In this document: piece after piece, positions 10,596 through 20,647 of the stretch | Numbering within the stretch: position 1 is the first letter of the stretch | Layout: every line of letters begins with the position of its first letter | The notes under the pieces: model-generated | Database searches by the model: none | What the model was told of the DNA's origin: nothing | What the model saw: the letters and a program-made list of their open reading frames with translations, nothing else | Assembly (NCBI GenBank): GCA_900088475.1 | Contig: FLMG01002184.1 | Location: 62,001 to 126,000, forward strand | Origin: Hyphochytrium catenoides | Lineage: Eukaryota > Sar > Hyphochytriomycetes > Hyphochytriales > Hyphochytriaceae | DNA: 64,000 nt | Direction of reading: 5' to 3' | Position numbers and translations under genes: made by a program

Positions 10596-13500
10596 TCACT
10601 CTCTCTTCCTTGCTTTGCCCTCTATCCGCGTCACTGTTAAAACCACAAGCGAGAGTACAGAAGTTGTTATCAGTAGCCAGCTCCAAGCTGGGTGGCCAAA
10701 AGGGCTCCGATAAGGATTGTCTCTATGGTTAAGAGTGCGAATCTTCACCCCTCCTTCTGGCTCGTCATTAGTGGATATACTCTCACGCACTCGAAGCTTC
10801 AGGTCGTCTACTTTTCTCCTCGCGCAAATTAACAAAGCTGTGGGAATGACCCACTGATTATAAGTTAGTTCATGTTACCAGGGTAGCCCAAACGGAGCTG
10901 TACGAACGGAGAAACGCTATAGATTGCAACAACGCAGAACCGATAAAGTTTGGGACAGAAGAGAGGTCAGCTAGAAAAATGCGAGGAGAGGGACACAAAG
11001 AGGGAAGAGGAGAGAGACAGATACAGTCCGAAAGAAGAGCAGTACCTGGATGCCTAGACCGGCATAGCTCCCAGTGAATCCAATCAGCCCAGAGACGTCT
11101 TCGGTCCAGAGAGCGACAAGGGTAGGGGGAGCTATTGCTAGGAGAGGGTAGAAAGTTCTGTTCCAAGCGGACGAGCCCCCAGAACTTTGAGATCTCAAAA
11201 ACGGCTCTGTAGCCTCGTCTCTAAGGGCGAGAAGGCCACTTCGGTCCACCAGAGTCTTCAGGTTTTCCCTTAGGGTGATTCCAATCAATGGAAAATTCGA
11301 GCTATTTGGTCACAGGGAATGAAAGTGAGGCCCTTTTTTTTTACCGGTCGTGCGAGAGTTATGGTAAATGCTTGAGAAAAGAAACGGGTTGGCAATGTAT
11401 GCATGGACGAGAGAGAAGGCTCAGAAAGTGCGATCAACTGGCGTAGTAAGTACCTTAGAGTGAAAACCGGGAAGAACATTAGAAAGTACGATATCAGGCC
11501 AACAGTAGTCCCTTTGAAGTTCAGGGTGTATATATCCTAGGTAAAAACAACAGAGGAAGTTCAGTCACAGATCTCAGCTCTGTGTCTCGGGGTAAGCGCT
11601 ATGCATACCTCAATCTTTTCCTTGGAAAACCGAAAAACCGCTGTCAAACAGAGAATGAGGTACACGGCCAACACAGCCTGGAAAGCCTCGTCAGCTTGAC
11701 AAAGTGGGTGGAACAAAAGCGCATAGGAAGTTGAGATAAGAGAACCGAGGGTGAAAGTCGCGGAGACTGCAAAGAGCAGGTAGGCAGAGATCCCAATAAC
11801 TCCTTGCCAAGGACCTGCGAAGGTAGTAAGTTGAAGATGGGCGAGAAGACGGCCGTCTAATTCCAAGGACAGAAAAGACTCTATGCATTGTGTGCTCAGG
11901 AACTGACCACAAAGTCCAGGAAGAGGACTTTGTGGGCGGCCGACTTCTTCTTCATTGGGTAGATTAGCCCGGGTATGCTACAGACAGAATGTATCAGTCA
12001 AAGCTTAGTCTTCAGTCAAATCTGATACGGCTTCTCTTTTCTGGCCCGCGGTCAATAGTTACCCCTCGTCTTGGGTTGTTCTCTCACTTCTCGTTCTCTC
12101 TAACACCTGCTCACGTCGTTATCTTCTGGTGTGCAGACTACTCATGCTTGTCTGTCTCTCTGCTAACTATGCGACGCTCAGTGAAGCACCTGTGATGACA
12201 CATGAAGGCGTATATTGAGGCCCCGAAGAGTGTGGGCAACCCCCTCCAATTCTCGAACTCTGCCACGCTTGCAGGTTCAGGTCCCTTTCCGCGAAAGATG
12301 CCTACAGCAGCCAGACCTATCATTAAGGAAAACGCTCCATGGCGCATCAAAGTAGTAAAGAGCTGTAAAGCCTTGGTCTTCTGCACGCTGCCAAAGACGA
12401 AGGGCCCCAGCGAGCAAACGAACAGGAGAACGAAGACCCGATACAGCTAAGGGAGACAACGGCAGACGGCATAGTTGTCAGAAGTATGTCCGGCGTTATT
12501 GAGCTGTATCTACTGGAGAACCAAGGAACGACGCAATGCCATCGCGAAAGTCGGCCAAGCACATTCCGTAACCTAGAGCATCTACTGATTGCAGTGGCAT
12601 GGCATGAACTCACCGATTTGCTACTGAGCCCCGCCTGGCATTGCCACTCCGTTGCGCTTGCCGTAGGCCGAGGACAAGCAATTTCGCGCAGCGACTTTGG
12701 CACGGCTATTCCCGGATCAGCGTTATACAAATAAGAGAAGGTAGAATGAGCTGGACGAGTGCAAAACGACTAGAATGGTAATGTTGAGAGCAAAGACATG
12801 AAAAGAGAGCGAATGGCAGAGATGGCACGCTAACCAAGTGTTCGACAGGGAAGATCCCGGGGGCGGAAAGCGTGAGAAAAAAGTGTCGATAGAGAAGAGG
12901 GGAGGCACAAAGAGTGATCTTGGTCCCCATACCTACGGCATAGATGGCAAGGTCTCCAAAAAGGTAGACAGTGACACACAAATAAAACAAAGCTCGGCCC
13001 GCGCGAGAAAAGAGCTCTTCGGCCATCACAGAGAGTTCCACCTGCAGTCATGAGTTAGTGAGGTTCGTGCGCCTCGTGCTAAGCCTTGCAGTTACTTCTA
13101 CCTTTCTGGTTATGCTGAAGGAGTCCACCTTGCTTACGTGATATAGCTCCGGCTTGTTCTCCGACTACATAAAGCAGAGAGGTAAAGTATGCGTCACGAG
13201 TCTTAAGAGTGTGTTGATTAAAGAGGAAATGGACACAGGAGAAATACCGAAGAAGAGGCGATTGCGCAGGTGAGATGCCGATACAATGCCTCAACTAGAA
13301 TCACTCGAACGTGCGTTATGTCAAGAGCCCCAAAAGTGCTGCTACAGATGAATTGCAGGAACTCGCAGATCGGCACACCTAAAGGCTCAACTAAGGTCTG
13401 AAGGTCAAGGAGAAGAACAATTCCTCGAAGTGAACCCCAAAAAGTACCTTCTTTCCTCTCAGATCGATGATTCCGGTATCTGCAATAACGATCCTCTGCT

Positions 13501-13854
13501 CATGTGCATGCTCCTGGAGAAAGATCACTGCAGCGATACTCTCCACAGTAAAGGTAGCTGAGATAAAACTCAGAAATGACAGAGTAGCCAACAGAATAGC
13601 GCCGTAGACGATGCCAGTCTGCGTTGAAGGGTCGAGAAGAGGGGATTATGACGATACACTATGACGATAGATAAGAGAAGATAGGGTGACAGACGGAGGC
13701 GTGAGAGAGAGTGTAATTCCGGATACAAGCCTCATACCTCTGCGAATGCATGGGGAATCATCAGTGCGCCTGCCCCTACAATAAGGTTGAAGATGAATAC
13801 GAAGGCGGTGGCCGCGCCATACTGGGTGGAGCTCACATCTCCGCCACCAGCCAT
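10596..13854 (-). CDS. TMEM104: TMEM104-family multi-pass membrane protein (amino-acid-transporter fold)
   Basis: This multi-exon gene encodes a homologue of animal TMEM104, a poorly characterised relative of the AAAP/SLC38 amino-acid transporters. The start is ATG 13854-13852, and exon 1 gives YGAATAFVFIFNLIVGAGAL followed by MIPHAFAE, the hallmark first helix. Later exons read ELYHVSKVDSFSITRK, then VELSVMAEELFSRAGRAL and YLCVTVYLFGDLAIYAVG (about 13040-12930). After these come VPKSLREIACP; YRVFVLLFVCSLGPFVFG and VQKTKALQLFTTLMR (about 12450-12340); LFGASIYAFMCHH; KVLFLDFV; AVLAVYLILCLTAVFRFSKE; DIYTLNFKGTTVGLISYFLM; FFPVFTL; IGITLRENLKTLV; DVSGLIGFTGSYAGLGIQ; and a final exon 10596-10845 with NPYRSPFGHPAWSWLLI. 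The order matches TMEM104 from end to end, with about 11 exons. One region (about 11740-11860) has an ambiguous exon. The transported substrate is unknown. Confidence 0.9.
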
Positions 13855-13994
13855 CCCTCACGCAGCCAATGAATCAGCTCTATTATTCGTACTAAGAGAG
13901 CTGGGGAAATTAGCTTAGGGGACAAGGCGCCAGGACGAGGAGCGACGATGATCTTATAGAGGGCGACTCGGCAAGGGGGGGAAAAGCATCCAAG

Positions 13995-14525
13995 TCAGAA
14001 CGCCGTTAGGGCTAATGAGAAGCTCACTTCTCTCGGGCTCCACATCCTCTTATCGTCCTCGTGACCTGAGACTGTCTCTCTGAACCTCTGCTGCTCAAAG
14101 GTCGGGCAGCCATCAGCTCCCATGCCGGCCGATAGCGAAGCCGATGATGAGATGATGAGGAGCCCAACTGAAGGATCGATCATGTGCTGTGAACAACAAA
14201 CGCTGACATTCTTCAACAAGTTGTGAGTTCTAGGGGGTTTCAGAGCTACCCTCGGAGTCAACAACACCTATTGTGTTATTGGGCTTCCGTCTGATGACAG
14301 AAAGGCGATAAGATGATTATGTTGGCATTCCTGCCAAGAGTCCAGCTCCTTGTGCCTGCAGCGCAGGAGCCATCCTTGCAATCGCCGCAGCCTCAAAGTG
14401 TGTATACCTACGTGCAGGTAGCGGCAACGTGATGGTGTACGTGGCTTGAGAAGAAGTGTGGCGACTGAGAACCGTGCGAGCTGTGTGGTACAGTTGCCTG
14501 ACAAGAGAGAGACCACCGGCAGCAT
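13995..14525 (-). CDS. Possible small spliced gene, doubtful
   Basis: Two adjacent minus-strand open frames lie between the divergent TMEM104 and GCN2 starts. The first starts at ATG 14525 and encodes an Arg-rich segment without acidic residues (VATLLLKPRTPSRCRYLH), with a plausible GT donor just after it, as a mitochondrial presequence exon might look. The second, after a possible acceptor near 14190, encodes a short hydrophobic stretch and DGCPTFEQQRFRETVSGHED, then KRMWSPREVSFSLALTAF and a stop at 13995. I recognise no family. Splice phases could be made to work in more than one way, so this may be a small mitochondrial protein gene or simply the promoter region. Confidence 0.25.
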
Positions 14526-14629
14526 CAGTAGACTTAGACTATACTATCACAAAGTGGTTCTGACAGCGAGTCACACTATGGCTCTTCCATAGTGGGAGGA
14601 GGCGTCCTGCCTCCTTTCCTGCGCGGAAG

Positions 14630-17600
14630 ATGCCGCCGAAGCAGCCAAAGAAAGGAGGAGCGAAGGCTGCCAAAGCTAAGCAGGCTCCTTCAACTCTCCT
14701 AGCTCTGACTCATCCCACGTCCGAAGGAGATGAGACGGAGAAAAACCTCCATGACCAGGAGGAAGAACTCGAGTCCTTGGAGGCGATATATGGAGATGAC
14801 TTCAAACGTGAGATCGGAGGGATATTGAGAGCTCCTCTTTCTTCGTGTTTTGTGCTTATTAGATAAGTGTTATTGTCTGGGCTCTTCTCCTTTACCGTCC
14901 CAGAGGCAGTTTCTCCGTGTGGCTGATGGTGCTCCCTTTTTCCCGACTCCATTGACGGTCACGTTCTTCCCACGTATCCTCTCTTACCCTTCCGCTACCA
15001 CTCTATGGCTCTTTGACTTCTATCGCTGTGGACCTATCTCTCTTAGGTTTGCCTGCTGTGTGGGGGAAGAAGTGCTTTACCATCAGCGTCATTTCGCGCC
15101 TGGGAGACGATGACGACGCTCCTCCCTCTGTCACGGTGCACTTTGCTTTGGATCGTGCCTATCCTCGCCGCAGTGGGTACGTGGTTCACTCTTGCTCGAT
15201 CCTGTGCCATTAGTAGTCACCTTTCTGTTTAGGCCCACCGTAGAAATCAAAGCTGTCTCTCACGTTGCAGAGGATCGCCTCAAGGAATTAAAGGCCATCC
15301 TTAGAAAAGGCAGTGAGAAGAGAATTGGCCGAGTTATGGTGCTTGACCTCATGTTTGATGTCCAAGAGTTTCTTGGCAACATCCACTCGAGACGGATCTC
15401 CTTCTACGAGGAGATGGTCCAGAGACAGGAAAAGAGGAAGGTTATAGAGGAAGAGCTGAGAAGGGAGCTCAGCGCACAGCAGAGAGAGAAGCTTCTGGAG
15501 GAAGAAAAAGCGCTGCAGGAGGCTATCAGAGCGGATAAAGAGCTCCGGGAGGCCAAGGCTCGGGCCTATCGCGAGCGCGTCAAGGGCACGAAGCTTACTG
15601 AGCCAGATGGCAAGGCTAAAGAGATCGATGCGGCTCAACGGGATTGGGCCGAGGAGTTTGACGAGGAGGAAGAAGATGAAGAGGGAAAAGGTTCAAGTCC
15701 TCCTCTTCGTACAGGGTCTCGGTATTTCAATGACTTCAGAGAACTGGAGCTTTTGGGCAGAGGCGGGTTTGGCGAAGTGGTTAAAGCCCAAAACAGACTG
15801 GACAAACGCCTTTATGCCATAAAGAAGATCAAGCTAGATCCGCAAGATGTCAAGAGTAAGAGAAAAATCCTCAGAGAAGTGACATTCATTTCTCGGATGA
15901 CGCATAGGCACATTGTCCGCTACTATCAAGCGTGGTTGGAAGGAGAAAGCGGACAAACAGCAGAAACAGACTCAGATGACGACTCTGAGAACAGCTGGTT
16001 GCAGCATACGGAGGACGAGGACGAAGAGGGTGGGATGGAGGACTGGTTTGGTGCCAGCACAAGTCGCTCTATCTCTGGTCTTGGCATAGCGTCCCGGAAG
16101 CCAACGGGAAGATTGGATAACACTCGACTACTTAGTACTTCCCAGGACGCCTCTGAATCTGATAGCAACTCAACAGCGTCCGAAGACGAGACAGAGTCGG
16201 CCAGAATGAATGAACAGGGAAGTGATTCAGACGAAGAGAAAGAAGATGACGATAGTGGAAGTACTACTTTCAAAGCTTCTCCGACCAGCTCTGATGGCTT
16301 TTCTTTTGGGCAATGGAAAGGTTGGGGCTCGTCTTTCCTCCAACGAGGTCCCAGTAAGGAGCTTGACATCAATGACCAGTTCTTCCAGGTTGCCTCCGAG
16401 AACCCAGTGTCACCTCCCTCTCCTACAGTCCTTTCTTTGCCCAAGAAGTCCCGGGAAACCCTATTTATACAGATGGAATATTGCGAAGGAAAGACACTTC
16501 GCGAGGTGATAGACAAGGGAGAGCTGTGGAAGCACCCCGAGGACATTTGGCGATTCTTCAGGCAGGCGGTAGAGGCTACCGCTTATATCCACAGTAAGGG
16601 AATGATACACAGAGACATCAAGCCTTCCAACGTCTTCTTTGATGCAGATGGCAATGTGAAACTTGGAGACTTTGGCTTAGCTACCCGGAAGGCAAACGAT
16701 GATGACGATGGGGAGGAAGAAGAACAAGACCCAGAGGATGGGTATAGGCTTAGCGGAGCCCCCGAGGGGCGAGCGGAGACCTCCTCCATATCTGCGATGT
16801 TGACAACGGTGGACAGTATCACGGCTGGCGTGGGGACGGCTTTTTATAGGGCCCCTGAGCAAGAGAGAGAAGGCTCCAAGTACAACCAAAAGGCAGATAT
16901 GTTCTCTTTAGGCATTGTGTTCTTTGAGATGTGGGCTCCCCCTTTCAGTACGGGTATGGAGAGGGCAGAGACCCTTACAGAGCTTAGACAGCGGGACAAC
17001 CTGCCAAAGGAGTTCGTTCAGCGAGTACCACCAAACGTCACTCAAATAATCCACTGGCTGTGCAGCACTAATCCATCCCTTCGTCCTACTGCTGCTGATC
17101 TGCTGCGGAGCAACCTCATGCCCCCAAAAATGGAGGTTGAAGAGCGCTATTTGGAGGAAGTGCTTGAAACATTATCGAACCCAAATGGGCCGTCCTTCCA
17201 GCATGTTGTTGACGCTCTCTTTTTACAAGCACCACGGGATCATGTGGATTATACTTATGACTCAGCTTTTGCAAGCAAACGGAAGAATGATGTGGAAAGC
17301 CGGGTACGGAGCCTGGTTTGTATGAAGATGCAGGCTATCTTCGAGAAGCATGGTGCTATTCAGCAAGAGACGCCACTTCTCCGGCCTGCTTCCTCGAATT
17401 GGGGTCCTCACAGGGCCTCATCTAACAGCTGCGCCTTATTAGATCCCAATGGTGTCGTGGTCAGCCTGCCCTTTGACCTAACAGAACCAGTGGCACGCTT
17501 CATCGCCCGAACTGGACTCTCGAATTTTAAGTCCTATCAGTTTGATAGGGTTTTTCGCAGGGTTATTGGCGGCGGACACCCTCGTGAACTTCATGAGGCA

Positions 17601-19379
17601 GACTTTGATGTAGTATGGAACTTGACGAAGGGCGCGGAGGTTGTCGAGGCTGAAACCCTTATGGTGCTATCGGAGGTACTGAACTCCATAGGGCCACAGA
17701 TAGGGCCGTACTACATCCGTCTTAACAACACCAAGATGATCTATAACCTCCTGGATGTATGTGACGTAAGTCCATCTTCAAGAGCAGAAGTACTACGGCT
17801 ACTCTCGGCTTCTGCCTCCACGCAGCTAGAGTATAATTCTGCGACAAGGACGGTTAAATCTGTAGCCTCTCCCTACCAGCTCGCCCGGTGGAAGGCGATT
17901 CACAAGGACCTGATAGCGGCAGGCCTCTCTCCGAACGTGGCGGAGTCTCTGAAGGGCTTGTTCTTCCTTCCCGCGAATCCAATAGAGACTTCTCATGTCC
18001 TAGAAGACTTCATGAATCAAAAGAACTTCAACCAATCGACCGTAGACAGTACTGGCCTGCCCCTAACAGCATCTCTAAATTCGCCAACTAAGCTGTCGGT
18101 ACGGCGGCAGCAGAGACTTCTCAAGTCCATTGAGGATGCACGAGAAGGGCTCCGGGCAATGAAGAAACTTCTCGTACTTCTGGAAGAGTTGTTTATAGAT
18201 GGTCCAAGCTTCGTGCTGGTGGATTTAGGCCTTACACAGAGCCGGGAGGTTTATAGTTGCGGCCTTTTCTTCAGGGCTATTCTCCTTCCCACCGTCTCTG
18301 CGGCCGGCGTCCTCAACGAGCAGAGTGCCAAAGATACGGTGGCTGAGGGTGGCCGGTACGACACGCTCATCACAAGATACAAACTTCCTGCTGCCAGGCT
18401 TACCTCTAACAACGTGATTGCTCTGGGGCTGCGGTTTGCTGTGGACAAAATCGTCTCAAAGGCCATTTCTTCCATGATGGCTTCTAAGAAAGAAGGCATG
18501 TCTTCAGCTCGGGGGCCTGCAGTGCTAATATGTTCAAGTGGGAAGGCAGTGGATATGCTGGCGGAGAGGCTGAAGGTTGCCAGGCTTCTTTGGGCTGCGT
18601 CCATCCAAGCTGAGTACATCCACTCCGACTTCTCGAACCTTGAGATTCTCGAGGAATCATGTGTAGCCAATGGGTACAGCTGGATTATCCTTGTTCTGCC
18701 GCATCTGCTGTCTAAGCGGAAGGTGAAGGTGCGCTCCGCTAGAAAGGCTGATAAGTCAGAGCATGCCGTCGATATTGATAGCCTGGTTTCGTTTCTCAAA
18801 GGCAGTTGCGGCCTTGCAGTGTCAACGGAACAACGGTCAGAGTATGACACACCACCTACCGGTAGAGGTGTCATGGAAAGGATAGGACATCTTGGAATAG
18901 GTGGAACCCCTGTCACTGTCGACTTCCTCGAGAGCAAGACACCACATGGTATTAAGGAAAAAAAGAAGGCTAAAGAGGCAACCCAGCTGGTGGGAAAGAA
19001 GGCGATGAAATTTTTAGATGGATTAAGCATGGCAGGAGAGGGCAGGCCGTCCCGAGTTATTTATGTTGAAGCTCCATACACACTGCTACGAGAAGCAACC
19101 ACAGCCTATCTCATGGAAGGATCACAGGCAGAAGAAGCCATCGTCAGCAGGCATAACCATTACCGACGGGTGCTGAAGTCCCTATTCGAGACTCTGGACG
19201 GCATAGCTGCCGATGGAGAAAGCAAGGGCCGCAATCATACTCGACCTGTTCTTCTCTATTCTGCCATTGATGATCGCTATGATTTGGTCTTTATCTCGGC
19301 TGACTCCAAGCTAGGACGTAGTAGTAGTATGTCCAAGAGCTCAGCCAGAAAGAAAGTCCCGGCCACTCCTCCTCGCTAA
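14630..19379 (+). CDS. GCN2: GCN2-type eIF2alpha kinase (RWD, kinase, HisRS-like)
   Basis: GCN2 senses uncharged tRNA or stalled ribosomes and phosphorylates eIF2alpha, lowering general translation during amino-acid starvation. Exons are 14630-14807, 15047-15176 and 15233-19379, all in phase, giving 1484 residues. The N-terminal RWD domain (about 40-140) includes EEELESLEAIYGDDFKR and continues over the introns to PTVEIKAVSHVAEDRLKEL. A charged coiled coil follows (about 150-230). The kinase domain starts near 267 with GRGGFGEVVKA and YAIKKIKL, then has an acidic Ser-rich insert of about 200 residues, typical of eIF2alpha kinases. IHRDIKPSNVFF, KLGDFGLATRK and GTAFYRAPEQ are intact. A HisRS-like domain begins near 770 (VRSLVCMKMQAIFEKHG) and a basic C-terminus ends the protein. 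The degenerate pseudokinase that lies between RWD and kinase in yeast and human GCN2 is absent. All of the protein beyond residue 103 is in one 4.1 kb exon. Confidence 0.95.
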
Positions 19380-19521
19380 GCTGTCGGGAGACGCATTTCA
19401 AGAAGCATTTCGCTTTCATTTTGACCCGTTTCCGTTAAGCCAAGCGCTGGATTTCAAAACGTTTGTATAGGCTCTTTCCATGTTGATTCATAGCCTTTCT
19501 TTCTTCCTGCCGTTGTCATTC

Positions 19522-20073
19522 TTATTCCAGCTTAAAACGGCCGACTTTTGGTGCTGGTGCTCTGGGCTCCATCCCTTGGTCCTCCCTCCACGCCATGATC
19601 ACATAGGCCACGATCACAAGATTGGCAACAGCCACACCTCCAAATCCACTGCGCACATAGTTACAACGAGAGGAGTAGTGAGCAAATACGTGAGAAGATG
19701 AGGGGAAAGAACTTAGTAAACCCTTCGAGACACCAACCTCCACATCAGCTTGTCTTTGTCATCTGTCCAGAGGATACGCGGAGGCACCAAAGGTTATTAG
19801 GTGTGTGTCAACATAAGACAAGGAAGAGAGAGTTGCTGTGAGTTACCTGGAAGCAAGTAATCTCGTATTCCGTAGAAGGCGAAAAGTGGCAATAAAGCCA
19901 TAAGAACAGTAAAGTAGCCCAGCTTGAGGAGAACTCTGGCGTTAGACTCAGCATGCCTGCATGAGGTAAAGGCATTAGGCCAGCACCACAATCCTGCGAC
20001 ATTCAAAGGATAAACTTAACCGAGATTCTCCGTTCCTTCGACTCTCTCCCGGGCGAGCTCCATCCTGCCTCAT
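19522..20073 (-). CDS. VMA21: VMA21-like V-ATPase assembly factor
   Basis: VMA21 is a small ER protein with two membrane helices that chaperones assembly of the V-ATPase Vo sector. Four exons are reconstructed: 20073-20021, 19956-19847, 19762-19738 and 19648-19522. All splices are GT-AG and in phase, giving 104 residues, the usual VMA21 size. The first helix is LLKLGYFTVLMALLPLFAFY, followed by GIRDYLLP and a short luminal loop DDKDKLMW. The second helix is SGFGGVAVANLVIVAYVIMA, followed by WREDQG, which matches the family pattern of a second helix ending in an acidic pair. Exon 3 is only 25 bases and encodes the loop. The start ATG at 20073 is chosen because the nearby ATG at 20063 gives the wrong phase. 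Confidence 0.88.
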
Positions 20074-20526
20074 ATTTCAAGCGCCTAGAATGGTTGGGCC
20101 CACCAGCCACACTAGCACCTTCCTAAACGGCACCGGCAGGGGCTATCGTCGAGAGCCGCGACTTGTAAAGATTGCCGTAGGAACAAAACTGGCTTCCGCC
20201 TTGAGTTCCGACGGCAGCAAAGAAGGTTCTATCACCGCCGACAAAGTCAGCGGCGTTTCCTGCGCGGTAAAGGTCTGATTGAACCTCCTGGAGCGCCAAC
20301 AGACAGACGAAGGCCCTCCTCGTTGTGTTAGCCTATTATTGAATGACAAGCATCATCTCTGTCTCTGTTCAGTGAAGCAAGAAGCAAGGTCATGAGCATG
20401 GGATCAAAAGTTGTTGTACGAGTAGTTCCATAGAATTTGTGCTTCTACAGCTTGTTTTACAGTGTACAGCGGTCATGGCTGTTTTTCTTTACAGTAATAC
20501 TAATGCTCCTCAGAGCTAAAAAGGTT
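20074..20526. other. Intergenic region upstream of VMA21
   Basis: This stretch lies between the VMA21 start and the tRNA gene. Small open frames on both strands (20090-20278 plus, 20143-20349 minus) have no family resemblance and overlap each other. The region likely carries the VMA21 promoter. Confidence 0.3.
20518..20522 (-). terminator. Pol III terminator of tRNA-Phe
   Basis: A run of five T on the minus strand lies four bases beyond the mature tRNA 3' end. This is the standard RNA polymerase III stop signal. Confidence 0.8.
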
Positions 20527-20551
20527 TGCCACGAACGTGGATCGAACACGT

Positions 20552-20599
<48 letters not shown>
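20527..20599 (-). tRNA. tRNA-Phe (anticodon GAA)
   Basis: Read on the minus strand from 20599, a 73-base cloverleaf is complete. The acceptor stem GCCGCGA pairs with TCGTGGC (one G-U pair), and the discriminator is A. The D arm and A box read TAGCTCAGTTGG. The anticodon loop CTGAAGA carries GAA, closed by a 5-bp CAGAC/ATCTG-like stem. The T arm GTTCGATCC matches the Pol III B box. There is no intron and no encoded CCA. A run of five T follows the 3' end (20522-20518). Confidence 0.96.
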
Positions 20600-20647
20600 A
20601 CTTGCTTGAAAAGGAGGAGATAGACTAGAGATTAGAACAATTGTTTT

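Noticed and set aside
15926-16546. 206-residue open frame antisense to GCN2
   Set aside because: It mirrors the acidic, Ser-rich kinase insert, giving a Ser/Leu-rich nonsense protein.
18251-19030. 259-residue open frame antisense to GCN2
   Set aside because: It lies opposite the HisRS-like and C-terminal coding sequence with no recognisable motif.
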